A DNA stretch of 64,000 nucleotides from Oxytricha trifallax (Eukaryota; Ciliophora; Spirotrichea; Sporadotrichida; Oxytrichidae): the NCBI GenBank assembly GCA_000711775.1, contig ARYC01000441.1, positions 1-64,000 on the forward strand, read 5' to 3'. Every line of letters starts with the position of its first letter. The stretch's first letter is position 1. Below the pieces are notes generated by a model. The model worked only from the letters and a program-made list of their open reading frames with translations. It was not told where the DNA came from and did not search any database. The translations under genes and the position numbers were made by a program. This document shows, piece by piece, positions 45,101 to 52,700 of the stretch.

Positions 45101-45717
45101 GTACAATTTGTCTGTTGTGATGTGGCCTTCAAGTCTCAGAGCAGTCGAGTCAATATAATTAATTAACAAATTACATTTTCATTAATTATACATCATTTAT
45201 TTTTTCGATGTTTAGTTCATTTTTAAATCTGATATATATATATTAATTTTATAAGAACATTTATAATAAAATTCCTTTGTAAAATTAGCATCAAATATGT
45301 ATGTTACTAAATAGATTTTCAGGAAAAATAAATTGTACTTTAAATCTTAAGATATAATTATTAAAATTTGAGTCAATAAACTGGTTGAAGATCTGATTGT
45401 GTGTGGCAGTCAATTAATCTAAATCCGTAGTGGGTTCAGTGTACAAGTAAGCCTGCATGCTTCTGCCGCCCTAAAATAATATATATTTATTTTATTATGG
45501 GTATCCTAGAGAAAACGAGGGTTGCTTTCTACAGGGTTTGCATAAGCTTAGGCCGTATTCGTTACAGCGTACGCAGCAATTAGAAGAGATAAAAATTTTA
45601 TTAAATATAGCAATAATTTTAATTCATTTTTGAATTAAATGCAAGTTTTGTAATAAATATATGATAAAATTATATTGATAAAACTCCGGTTCGAGTCATC
45701 GATAATCTTTAATTCAT
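23968..45717 (-). CDS. Micronuclear gene for a predicted secreted protein, in about 25 collinear MDSs
   Basis: The gene is spread over about 21 kb of the minus strand in small coding pieces separated by AT-rich IESs. At 23 junctions I found a short direct repeat (pointer, 3-9 bp) whose use keeps the frame open, with no internal TGA. Order is collinear, not scrambled. The protein starts MTRTGVLSLLIAAYAVTNT (a typical signal peptide, cleavage likely after AQA) at 45699, or 6 codons earlier at 45717. The mature part is rich in Thr, Val and Asp with beta-strand patterns and two similar motifs (TISITGTLPD and TVTGTLGTN), suggesting repeated beta domains. I do not recognise the family. One join (between 43625 and 43370) and everything below 28.5 kb are unresolved. 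The pieces are listed separately. Confidence 0.85.
24101..26630. other. AT-rich stretch, no certain gene
   Basis: About 2.5 kb between the distal MDS and the inverted-repeat element. A minus-strand open frame at 24985-25182 is listed separately. Less AT-rich spots at 25590-25620, 25915-25960 and 26025-26090 could be small MDSs, but neither strand nor frame can be settled. Confidence 0.5.
24985..25182 (-). CDS. Possible MDS of unknown protein
   Basis: Minus-strand frame of 65 codons beginning NGYFFVKYDFALAPL, with protein-like composition (Phe, Tyr, Asn rich) and lower AT content than its flanks. It could be an MDS of the secreted-protein gene or of another gene. No pointer could be matched, so this rests on composition only. 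Confidence 0.35.
   Translation of the reverse strand: MNGYFFVKYDFALAPLVSFHEFMFYIMNNHVYYAISNDQIIIQSYYFLPHYSCDELIKVLNSVIN
26631..27063 (+). repeat. Left 433-bp arm of inverted repeat
   Basis: Complement of 27846-28278. Contains clustered GTTTA/TAAAC motifs (26770-26800, 26850-26895, 26940-27020, 27030-27045), some in direct and some in inverted orientation, that look like iterons. Confidence 0.9.
27195..27805 (-). pseudogene. SF3-type helicase/Rep remnant
   Basis: Two overlapping minus-strand frames. The first (27805 to about 27450) is protein-like but unassigned, with ITTSTIAKCTLHNI at its start and VVNIVANHGGLYRLYF near its middle. The second (27446-27195, continuing past a TAG read as Gln) contains KKFIEGRGYAIDNKYGE, then AVVITTNDLPF (SF3 motif C with the sensor Asn), then DRDAFMERLQFVNW (arginine-finger region). 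Superfamily 3 helicases are found in Rep proteins of small DNA viruses and plasmids and in related transposons. No Walker A or Walker B motif is present, and a frame change is needed near 27450, so this is a fragment of a longer gene. It does not allow assignment to a virus family. Confidence 0.7.
27846..28278 (-). repeat. Right 433-bp arm of inverted repeat
   Basis: Complement of 26631-27063 and of equal length. The near identity of the arms, in a region with otherwise heavy drift, implies recent formation or continued correction between them. Confidence 0.9.
28520..28556 (-). CDS. MDS 25 of secreted-protein gene (tentative)
   Basis: Joined to MDS 24 by pointer CAATT (28552-28556 and 29283-29287 on the plus strand as AATTG). 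Gives PSHLHQ-LQMAMVIQ in frame. Short and the last resolved piece; the 3' limit is not known. Confidence 0.45.
29283..29335 (-). CDS. MDS 24 of secreted-protein gene
   Basis: Reads NISHTISLMITPSHLHQ. Joined to MDS 23 by pointer AATAT (29331-29335 and 29461-29465). Confidence 0.6.
29461..29553 (-). CDS. MDS 23 of secreted-protein gene
   Basis: Reads LNLKELCKIPPQSTKYSIKV followed by QMKCFTSQSN. Joined to MDS 22 by the 9-bp pointer ATTAAATTT (29545-29553 and 29776-29784). Confidence 0.65.
29776..29822 (-). CDS. MDS 22 of secreted-protein gene
   Basis: Reads KVYYEASATAAFPLN. Joined to MDS 21 by pointer AAAGT (29818-29822 and 30030-30034). Confidence 0.7.
30030..30058 (-). CDS. MDS 21 of secreted-protein gene
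   Basis: A 29-bp piece reading RIKQTANSKV. Joined to MDS 20 by the 3-bp pointer CGA (30056-30058 and 30203-30205). Short pointers are less certain. Confidence 0.55.
30203..30237 (-). CDS. MDS 20 of secreted-protein gene
   Basis: Reads KGNMVLIR. Pointer AAAA with MDS 19 (30234-30237 and 30503-30506). The homopolymer makes the exact joint ambiguous but the frame is kept. Confidence 0.55.
30503..30644 (-). CDS. MDS 19 of secreted-protein gene
   Basis: Reads LEEFRYDDSKIYFIEWTPLN then WAPEEYEIEEDTYPIDETVI and LQDGT. Strongly coding in composition. Joined to MDS 18 by pointer TGTT (30641-30644 and 31108-31111). Confidence 0.85.
31108..31150 (-). CDS. MDS 18 of secreted-protein gene
   Basis: Reads IESDISSVKSGYGV. 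Joined to MDS 17 by pointer TAT (31148-31150 and 31338-31340). Confidence 0.7.
31338..31444 (-). CDS. MDS 17 of secreted-protein gene
   Basis: Reads YFRAFFAAVPGESLLEETFD then FKGASLYAYNPNLPA. Joined to MDS 16 by pointer TACTT (31440-31444 and 31510-31514). Confidence 0.85.
31510..31579 (-). CDS. MDS 16 of secreted-protein gene
   Basis: Reads FDMHFFTESMTDLVPSVLQT then VYF. Joined to MDS 15 by pointer GCTTT (31575-31579 and 31659-31663). Confidence 0.85.
31659..31780 (-). CDS. MDS 15 of secreted-protein gene
   Basis: Reads DATATVNVQFDKQITIGGLI then SQVTIQELDQTIPEIDYTR, with three TAA codons as Gln. Joined to MDS 14 by pointer CAGAC (31776-31780 and 33157-33161), across a 1.4-kb IES that contains MITE copy 2. 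Confidence 0.85.
31881..33018. mobile_element. MITE copy 2, split by a palindromic element
   Basis: Left end has lost its G run (starts near TCCTGCACC). The inner repeat AGGGAAGTTTCCTGCAC at about 31911 and the right end GTGCAGGAAACTTTCCCCCC (to 33018) are intact. Same interior as copy 1 (ATTATTTTTATTACAACTATAATCAACTT and so on), but interrupted at 32040-32668. Lies in the IES between MDS 14 and MDS 15. Confidence 0.85.
32040..32668. mobile_element. 629-bp palindromic foldback element
   Basis: Near-perfect inverted repeat: arms 32040-32335 and 32370-32668, loop about 34 bp. Termini are GGCTAGCAGG.. and ..CCTGCTAGCC with adjacent C and G runs. Flanked by an exact 8-bp direct repeat AATTATTC (32032-32039 and 32669-32676). 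The same site is unoccupied in MITE copy 1 near 7003-7015, so this is a real insertion. An 8-bp duplication is typical of hAT-type elements; there are no coding regions to confirm this. Confidence 0.92.
33157..33217 (-). CDS. MDS 14 of secreted-protein gene
   Basis: Reads LVDGDIVTISITGTLPDPSD. Joined to MDS 13 by pointer TCTC (33214-33217 and 34090-34093). The intervening IES contains MITE copy 3. Confidence 0.85.
33535..34027. mobile_element. MITE copy 3 (GGGAAGTTTCCTGCAC family)
   Basis: Complete copy: G run plus AAGTTTCCTGCAC on the left and GTGCAGGAAACTTCCCCTCCCCCC on the right, each motif doubled internally. Flanked by a perfect 9-bp direct repeat AATTAACTT (33526-33534 and 34028-34036). 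No coding capacity. A 9-bp duplication would fit Mutator-like transposition. Inside the IES between MDS 13 and 14. Confidence 0.92.
34090..34147 (-). CDS. MDS 13 of secreted-protein gene
   Basis: Reads VESEALARMYFSIDLGNTL. Joined to MDS 12 by pointer AGTG (34144-34147 and 34958-34961). Confidence 0.85.
34958..35007 (-). CDS. MDS 12 of secreted-protein gene
   Basis: Reads NLMKGDGAELASTS. Joined to MDS 11 by pointer AATTT (35003-35007 and 35204-35208). A nearer copy of the same 5-mer gives a different frame that does not continue into MDS 13, so the outer one is preferred. Confidence 0.75.
35204..35243 (-). CDS. MDS 11 of secreted-protein gene
   Basis: Reads LVVCVDSLGEQEF. Joined to MDS 10 by pointer ATTA (35240-35243 and 42941-42944) across a 7.7-kb IES that holds the second Tc1/IS630-type element. 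Confidence 0.75.
35690..37200. other. GC-richer island of unknown nature inside the 7.7-kb IES
   Basis: About 1.5 kb with base composition like the Tc1/IS630-type element rather than the surrounding IES. Open frames occur on both strands (for example plus 36548-36915, minus 36558-36821), but with TGA as the only stop such lengths are expected by chance, and none resembles a known family. It could be a degenerate or captured piece of another mobile element. No terminal repeats were found at its edges. Confidence 0.4.
37245..37336. repeat. Short inverted repeat (92 bp)
   Basis: Arms AGGAATTTGGTTGCTTTC and GAAAAGCAACCAAATTCCT enclose about 55 bp including GGGGCCC and an AT dinucleotide run. It could be a very small MITE or a hairpin. 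It lies just before the second Tc1/IS630-type element. Confidence 0.6.
37566..38819 (+). pseudogene. Tc1/IS630-type DDE transposase, copy 2, one in-frame TGA
   Basis: A 417-codon frame starting MSSLQNQKYLDCGVRGKK. The N-terminal part carries a basic stretch and a helix-turn-helix region (SLKDIALRLGVRVSTVSMIL). The catalytic core has Asp about 242 (VIYIDETTVHRW), Asp about 320 (YCVMDNLSAHHSK) and Glu about 354 (MNSIERLWAVVKREWRKR), the DDE_3 pattern of IS630/Tc1-mariner transposases, which cut and paste DNA at TA. The only lesion seen is TGA at 37761-37763 (codon 66), between Lys and Leu. It lies at a different codon from the TGAs of copy 1. The stop TGA at 38817-38819 abuts the end of ORF2. 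Confidence 0.9.
38820..39537 (-). CDS. Accessory protein of the Tc1/IS630-type element (ORF2), copy 2
   Basis: Open frame from 39537 (MNDPTKVSLEQLSRYINSKQ) with no TGA until 38820-38822, directly next to the transposase stop. About 239 codons if unspliced. Conserved with copy 1 through TLRNGYFLPKI, SSIVTQDYLLQVISG, CVRPPPKQVLLEKV, KAWLVSLLSTYSPRDEIFDK and NAIKNLRLIELPTGFLKNL. The C-terminal part is basic (KRAAKKQKLSVQK). A GTAAGTACC..TATCAATTAG stretch near 38890-38925 may be an intron. No known family recognised. Confidence 0.65.
39976..41633 (-). pseudogene. Ser-rich protein with papain/YopT-like cysteine-peptidase domain (ORF3), copy 2
   Basis: Start MDQDKVMSTEQIKAPIIDGD at 41633, stop TGA at 39976-39978. 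Acidic N-terminus, a run of more than ten Ser near residue 100, then the conserved domain: NHEYQIDPIRGKSILFKLKY, DIDFGTGWYYSKRYQHHAFD, and YMDCVVHAVNYAVG with the candidate catalytic Cys near residue 329. The His motif THA survives, but a one-base deletion right after it (near 40325) shifts the frame before the FDSART Asp motif. The C-terminus is strongly basic. Copy 1 keeps the Cys, His and Asp motifs in one frame, so the ancestral protein probably had all three. Role in transposition unknown. Confidence 0.7.
41908..41917 (-). promoter_or_regulatory. TATA-like box upstream of ORF3, copy 2
   Basis: CTATATATAG in the same conserved context as at 18833 (TTTACATTTCCACCCTCCTATATATAG across both copies). 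About 275 bp upstream of the ORF3 start. Confidence 0.35.
42377..42940. other. AT-rich part of the large IES
   Basis: Between the right end of the Tc1/IS630-type element and MDS 10. No repeat or coding signal seen. Confidence 0.6.
42941..42961 (-). CDS. MDS 10 of secreted-protein gene
   Basis: A 21-bp piece giving TATNEGL. Joined to MDS 9 by the 3-bp pointer ACT (42959-42961 and 43202-43204). The frame stays open on both sides. Confidence 0.65.
43202..43370 (-). CDS. MDS 9 of secreted-protein gene
   Basis: Reads LIVVQDVASTDEEVTPSTDP, YIAQYKFFGQEYISGILNGR and VLILQADGTPNT. Strongly coding. The 5' limit is uncertain because the join to MDS 8 was not resolved. Confidence 0.85.
43625..43659 (-). 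CDS. MDS 8 of secreted-protein gene
   Basis: Reads APKYGNRNKNHF. Joined to MDS 7 by pointer AGCAC (43655-43659 and 44261-44265). The 3' limit and the join to MDS 9 are not resolved; an extra small MDS may lie between. Confidence 0.65.
44261..44296 (-). CDS. MDS 7 of secreted-protein gene
   Basis: A 36-bp piece reading LYSASLPALPA. Joined to MDS 6 by pointer TCTTG (44292-44296 and 44352-44356). Confidence 0.75.
44352..44385 (-). CDS. MDS 6 of secreted-protein gene
   Basis: A 34-bp piece reading VTGVTPLNKL. Joined to MDS 5 by pointer AGTT (44382-44385 and 44512-44515). Confidence 0.75.
44512..44538 (-). CDS. MDS 5 of secreted-protein gene
   Basis: A 27-bp piece reading LLDSDGEEV. Joined to MDS 4 by pointer CTACTT (44533-44538 and 44987-44992). 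Confidence 0.75.
44987..45155 (-). CDS. MDS 4 of secreted-protein gene
   Basis: Reads IDSTALRLEGHITTDKLYYR, ANDVVFVDLLVLSTLSKTPY and TNTDLTIAKNITVSLL. Joined to MDS 3 by the 9-bp pointer TATTGACTC (45147-45155 and 45370-45378). Confidence 0.88.
45370..45473 (-). CDS. MDS 3 of secreted-protein gene
   Basis: Reads GGRSMQAYLYTEPTTDLDQL then TATHNQIFNQFID. Joined to MDS 2 by pointer TAGG (45470-45473 and 45505-45508). Confidence 0.85.
45505..45594 (-). CDS. MDS 2 of secreted-protein gene (signal peptide core)
   Basis: Reads LLIAAYAVTNTAQAYANPVE then SNPRFL: hydrophobic core and cleavage region of a signal peptide. Has no start codon of its own in frame. Joined to MDS 1 by the 7-bp pointer TTTTATC (45588-45594 and 45677-45683), which supplies the start. 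Confidence 0.85.
45677..45717 (-). CDS. MDS 1 of secreted-protein gene (start codon)
   Basis: Provides ATG at 45697-45699 (MTRTGVLSLLIAAY after joining) or the in-frame ATG at 45715-45717 (MNQRLS-MTRTG). The shorter start gives the better signal peptide: short basic n-region then a hydrophobic core. Confidence 0.75.
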
Positions 45718-46340
45718 ATATTTATAACTTAATAATTGAGAATCTACAAATATTATCAAAAAAGTAAATAATTTATAAGAAAGAAATAAGATTTAAGTTA
45801 AAGTCTATCAAATTAAAATTACAACTATATAACTTCATTTTATAAATAAGGAGAATTTTTCTTAAAAACAATGTGTTGTTAACATTAATTAAAAAAAGTA
45901 AAAAAAAAGATATTCAAATATCATTTTATTCTATTTCAGCAATAAGAAATTAAACAAGTAGAAAGTCTTAATTTAGAATAAAATGATGGGTGATTATATG
46001 TTGAAAACTTTAAGCCTTCACTTTAACTTTTATACTTTTAATTAACTCACTAATATATTAACTGGGCAAGCCCTTCTCTCTCAAATATCCTCACAAATAT
46101 AATTATACCCAATAACTTTTAAGATTCTAACTTTAACTATTAGTCATTATCTCTATTCATTTATTTCAAATTTATATTAAATTTATAAAATATGTATAAA
46201 GTGATTGAAAAATTATTAGATTAAGCAAGCTTATTTTTATGAAAAAGTGTAATAACAGATTTTACAAATTAATCAAATTTTTTAATTGATTTTTAGAACG
46301 CAATTGGAAATTATGAGTCAAATATGTATTGCTTTTTACT
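45718..46340. other. AT-rich spacer between two divergently oriented genes
   Basis: Holds the upstream regions of the minus-strand secreted-protein gene and the plus-strand large gene. No telomere-addition site or coding signal could be identified. Confidence 0.5.
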
Positions 46341-46733
46341 TAAAATAGTTATATTCATTGTATAAATTTTAAATGCTTTCCATAACTTTAATTATTGTCA
46401 GAGATTTAGTGAAATAAATATTCCCCTATTTATCAATATTTTTGCTATCTTTGAATTTGGATTTTATTCATTTCAAATTAGTTTCATACAGCGTTTCAAC
46501 AATTATGAACGGATGTAAATATTAAGTTCAAATATTAATATGGATTTTTCGTTAAATATTAATAAATCTGACAAAAATATCTAAAATAATTATACAGTAG
46601 GATATTTTGAATTGAATAATCTTTAAGAGTTCAAGGCATTTTTATCTAATTAATATTTATTGAGATATCTTAATTAAAATATCTAAGTTCAACCTACAAA
46701 CTTTTAGAAACAAAGATAAAAAAAGGTTTATCA

Positions 46734-46782
46734 ATGAGCAAAATATCAGATTCAGATAGAAAAGCTTACGAAGCTTACATTC
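46734..46782 (+). CDS. Large gene, MDS 1
   Basis: Start codon and MSKISDSDRKAYEAYI. Ends in pointer ATTC (46779-46782), repeated at 46875-46878. Removal of the 96-bp IES gives AYI-LASSEEDRQEA in frame. The same pointer is used in the paralogue. Confidence 0.85.
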
Positions 46783-49700
46783 AAATACTTTTTATTAATT
46801 ACTGATAAATTTTTTATTATTATATATAATACAATTAGTGAATTAATATGCTTCTTAAATTTGTTGTTTAACATATTCTAGCATCTTCCGAAGAGGATCG
46901 TCAAGAAGCTATTAAAAAATTGATCCCAGGATCTCATCTTTACTACCATCTGTACTTTATCGACAGGATGAAAAAAGTGGGAGGCGCACTTCTCTAATCA
47001 GAAGAAGATCAGAAACTGCTCCAGCAATTCAAGAAGAAATATGGCAAGGGCTAACATTCCAGCTATTATAAGCAAATTGAGACTCGTCTTAACTTCATGG
47101 CCTATGATTCAGCTCAAACTCAAAAGAAAATAAAATTTGCTAATTTAAATTTATTGTTAGTCCTTAATAGTTTTAGTTCAACTTTTAAATATCTTAAACT
47201 GAGGAAGAAAGGAATAAAGTTCTGGAAGAATTGGTCTAGAAATAGCTCCATTTATCATTCAATTTCGAAAAACCAGATGAACTCTAAAGAGCCCGTGGAG
47301 CCTTAGACACTTCCAGCTCTCAAGCCCCAGATGAGAGCGAGAGCCAATAAGATGATCTAAGTAGCGACGAACATTCAAATATGGATATGTCCATTGATGA
47401 GGATAATCAAAATTAGAATGCCGATGATTTACTGTTATTAAAACAATTATAAGGTATCTTTATATTTAATGAGTAATTTATTAAGATTGTGAATCAATGT
47501 CCAGATCAAGATCAAGATCAGGAGGTAGAAGAAGAAGAATAGATTCAGGATTTTAAAATAATGACGATGAAGAATATGAGGATGATAGTCATGCTAATTC
47601 TATTAGCAATAGAATGCCAAGAGGAAGACAACAGTTGAATATGGAAATCTATGAGAGTGAGGAACTTTTAAAATTTGATATTACCTGAATTATTCATTTA
47701 AAATTCCTTATGAGGATATCTAAAACTAGGAGATGTAAGATGATTTTATCCAAGAACAAAAATGTTTTACTTATTTTCGTTAGTTATCATTTATTTAAAT
47801 AAGAACCTGCTAGAATTAGAAGCCCTTAACCAAGAATTAAAACAAACAAAAATGAGTTCAACTACGAGAGATATTTTGGCAAAGCTAAAATCGCTAAAAG
47901 ATTTTAAGCTAAAAAGAGCGACGAGCAAGACTCCAAGAAAAAGTTGAAACGTTTACCAGCTGGTTTTGAACACAAAATTGACTTCACAAAGTATCATGTC
48001 AAAGCAGTGGGTGACTGGGCAAATAGTTAAGGGTTAAATAAAATTGCTGATTTGACAAATGAATCTTTCTACACTGCACTTAAGGGGTACTTTGATCTTA
48101 TGTTTTAGAAGGATAAGCACTTTGCTTTATCTTAGAGTTTCTGTAATGCCTTAACCTTAGCTCAGCTTGATAAAATTGCAACACTTCATCCTAAAATTAA
48201 GGAAGACAAGACTTTCGTTGGATCTTACTTTAATAAGTAGTTTCATGATGAACTATCTCAAGAAAATCAAGAGATCTGGAGTAATGAAGAGAAAAGAGCA
48301 AATCTTGTGCATCTCTACAATTATGCAAAGAGCAAGGACATGCCTTAAAGTTTATAATCTTCTCTCCTAGTTGAGGTCCTTGATTTAGGCATTAAGCTAA
48401 GCATTTATGATGAGGATCTATTCAGATAATATCTCTCTATTCCTTAAAGAGACGAAGGAAAATTCTTTAAGACAAAGAGAAAGGCCCAAAATGACCACCA
48501 CTGGAATCAGTACATTAAAAATGTTTAATGTGAAAACACAAGGCAAGGTAAATGGGAAAGTTAACAGAGAAGTTTTATTTTGAAGTACTTAGAAATTTTC
48601 TGCCAATAGAAAGGTACTCTTGAAAGTTTCAAAGAGGAGCTTGACACAAAATACTTAAAATCAATCGAAGAAAGACATTAGATTTACTCATCAGATGATA
48701 TGACTAACTTAAATGTTGACCTTTCAAAATTCTAAGAAGTTTCTGCTGAAGTTATTGTTAGGTTTTTGGAATCAAATTAAGAACAATTCAAAGTTAATGA
48801 AGAGGTAAAACTTTCACTGGAACTGAAAAATGTTTAAACGCTCTATGTCAAGATCTTTGAATTCAACACTGAGACTTACTACAAGAAAAATCTCTAGCCT
48901 TTTAATACTGGAGTTAATCTTGATGGACTTGTAGCTAGTATTGAAAAGCAATACTAATACAATCATCCACCTAATAGAAAGTTTGTTGAGAATTTTTAAG
49001 TTCCAGAGCTTACTGACAAAGTTGGATTATTTATAGTTGAATTTATTGGGAATGGTATGAGCTCAAGAGCTATAATAAAGAAAGGATCTCTATCATTAAT
49101 TCATAGATCAACAGTTGCTGGCCATTTGGCTTACATTCTAGATGAAAATAAGAATGTCTGTTAAGGGTCTAAAACTGGTCTATAATTTGATGGATAATTT
49201 TATTAAGCTGATGAGGAAAAAGGAGGTAAAATTTTCATACCTTACGGAAAGCATGACTTATCATCAAAAGCAATTTTGATGAATAATGATTTCGCTCAAC
49301 TTTGTGATTTTACTAGAGCCACAGAGATATATAAATTTAAGGCTTTTATCTATGTAAACAACGAGAGCTTACTTATTGGTAATGTCGCAACTATACTTAT
49401 ATAACCAAACTTAATGATTAATGATAGCTAAGCTCCTCTTAATGTTCTTAAAAACACAAAGGTTATTCTTACTATTACGAATTACATTGATTCAATCCCT
49501 ATTACAAAATAATTTGAAAATTTGAAGTTTGATAAGAGCAATTTCTTAACTCTTGATTTCTAAGTTCCACCTTATCTCTCAAATGTTTAAGTAGCATTAA
49601 CATCTGAAATTCATAATGTCACTCTTGACACGACTTAAAACTTCTCAGTAACAAAGAATATCTAAGTCTAAACACATCAATATGATAAAAACATGACAGA

Positions 49701-52700
49701 GCTGTATCTAAGAAAATAATAAGGTGATTTTTACCTCTATTTACTAGGAAAAAACGGAGAGCCCAAACCTAAACAAACTATAAGTGTTTAATTCGCTCAC
49801 TTATACTTTCCTTAAGACTCAATTGAATCTTCAGTTAGTCTCATCACAGATTAAGAGGGCAAAGTTAAGCTTGGAAATTTGAAAAAGATAGCTATGCTTA
49901 GAACAAGCTGTAGCAAGGTTTCTGAAAAGATGTTCTTTATTACATAAGAGAGACAAAACTTGACTTATCACTCAAGATTAGACATTATTGAAAATGAAAC
50001 TATTGAGTTGCCTGTATTGTTCATAAAAAAATCTAGGAAAAATGTATCACTCATAAGAAAGTCTGAAGGATCTGTGCTTGAGGACTGTTTTGATAAGATT
50101 GAGTATATTTTACAAAATGAGAAAGATTTCAATCTAATAAGAGTTACAAATTTATAAGATGGAAAGTACATTCTGAGCATAAAAGATATAAAGAAAGAGA
50201 TTCATATAAATGTTCATAGAGGCACATACTGGGACAATAATAAACTCATGATTTTTATTTAAGTTTAAAATTCATTTATAACTCAGAGTTTCTTTTTAGG
50301 TTTAACTTCATTTTGAAGAGAAATTGTCTTATGGAAAATAAAACTACTAAATAAGTTGTGAAGATTGAATCAGTTAAAAGTAATATATATTTTATCACTT
50401 ATTTATTTATTTCATTATAGTTGAGGAAGCAAAGGAAGGGAAGAGTGAAATAAAGGTTAAGATACAAGATTTTTCAGAAAATTGCAGAGTATTCATTATG
50501 GCAAATCAATTTGAGTCCTCATTTTCATCTATGGAGTTTTATATTTAGATATATAGTGAAAAATATTTTAATTTGTAAGTTTTGGAAGCTGTTAAAAATG
50601 CAGCAAAATTCATAGTCTCAAGTGATATTTCCATTCGCACTCTGGAAGAACATTTTTATGAGTGACAGAGAACTTTCAGATGAATATAGATATGTTTTCG
50701 ACAGAAAATATGCAGAGAGACAGTTAGGCAACACTCTTGAGAGACCTAGGTTGGTACTCAAGAGATAAAATTTTGAAATAAAGTAAAAAATTTATATTAA
50801 GCCACTTAAATAGAACAGCAAGCTCTTAAATCAGGGACTGAGTATGAATCAATTTATAATATGTTTTCTCTAAAATTTATTGTATTTTTTTTAACTTTAA
50901 TTATAGCTTTAACAACAAGTGCAACCAGTTTATTAAAGTATCGCTCCTTAAGCAAGAAGAATGGATAAGATGAGCATGCTTAATAACTGTCAATCCTAAG
51001 CTATATAACTATAGCGCAAATATGATGACTCTGATGATGAAGAATGCTATTGAGGTAATTCATATGGAGGAAATTCATATGATTCAGATTATTTATATTT
51101 AAATCTCAATTATTTCAAACACTATTCTGATAAATTTGTGAAAATGTACTCAAGAGATCATTTATTCAAGCCACTTTTATATAGAAAATATTCTTGAAAT
51201 TTAGATTCAGATTAGGGATTTACATATGACAAAATGAAAAAGAGTATAGATGACTAATTTGATGGAAAGTTCTCAGCTATCCCAGAATTCCAAAATTTCT
51301 TGAAACACTCAGCTCTGCTTATCTTAAACAAAAAGCCTGATGAGAATGGAACACTTTCTTTCACTGCAGCCCTCTCTGGACATACCCAATTGCATGTCTT
51401 AGTTATCGATTACGATTCTTTAGCTAAAAAATAAGTTGACATACCTCTAGAAAATTTAAGCATCCCTCGCAGAGATCTAAGTCTCAATTAAACTCTAGAA
51501 ACTGAGAAAGGCTTCACAGAGAGCAGAACTTCCTAAATTTTGTAAAATTCAGAGTAAAATCAGGTTGAAGATATAACCTCAACTGAAATTTAGATCATAG
51601 ATGACTTGACTAAGGTAAGAGCCATTTTAGACAGCTTGACCAAGTAAAACTATGTTAATAACGACTAAAGTTGGAAAGATTTACTGCCAATTTTCATGAA
51701 ATGGTCAACATATAGCAACGAAGAGAAGAATAAGCATTTCAACAAGAATTTCTCACATGAGCTCAACATATTTATATTCTTGAAAGATAGAACGTATTTT
51801 GATAGTGTTGTTAAGCCATATCTCAAGAATAAAATGGAGAAGTAATTTATAGATCATTATTTGCTTGGAAATTAGGAGGAAGTTTCTAAATACGCCAACA
51901 TTGAAAGTTTTGAATTATTAGAAAATTATCGTATAAATTATTATTTTTTTTATAAATCATAAATAATATTGCTAAAATAGAAATAATTTAGAGTTGTAAT
52001 TCAGGTTAATAATTTTTAATAACTCAAATGATTATGAAATATTCCTATATTCTAAACAAATATTATAACCATATATAAAGACTCACTAGATTCAAATTTT
52101 TGTCTGATATTCTTATAGTAAAAAATAATCTGAAAATAAAAAATGGAAAACAATTTATGTTTCAGTAATAATATTACTTTAATAAAGTGTCAGCAAATTG
52201 AATGTTATGGAAATATGCTTCTTATTTGATACTTTAGTTGACACATAATAAATACAAGAAGCAAATAAGTTGTTAGCTTTTTTAAATTATATATTTTAAA
52301 GCTTATCTTAACATTCAGAGAATTGAAAATGATAAGCAATTCAAGCAAAGCAGCTTCAACAAAATATTTGATACAATATTGAACATGAATATAGGAAAAT
52401 TATAGAAAAAATAGAAAAACTAACTGTATATTTTTTTATTTCTTTTTTTTGCAAGACTAATGAAGGAAGAGGATTATAGATTACTGCAAATGGCTAACTA
52501 ATTTTGCTTAAGAAATAATTTCTTACATTTTAAAAGTAAATACATTAAGCAGAATGATGATTCTTCAACTGCTGCAGCTATCAATAACACTTTCAAGAAA
52601 TTTGATTTAAATCCATTTCTCTATTTTGTATCAAATACCTTAAGGTTCAGTCCCACTACAAACCACAAAGTACATGAAATCTTAAGTCTTCCAAATTGGT

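Larger units (their letters stand above)
46340..47340 (+). repeat. Segmental duplication, copy 1 (pairs with 63010-64000)
   Basis: Upstream non-coding DNA, start codon, first two IESs and first three MDSs are all recognisably the same as at 63010-64000, with scattered substitutions and small indels. The similarity begins in non-coding DNA (ATTCATTGTATAAATTT near 46355 and 63020). Confidence 0.9.

Noticed and set aside
50376..50418. GT..AG interval called as an intron
   Set aside because: A 4-bp repeat AGTT at its borders also gives an in-frame pointer join, as at the neighbouring IESs. Intron and IES cannot be separated from germline sequence alone, so it was treated as an IES.
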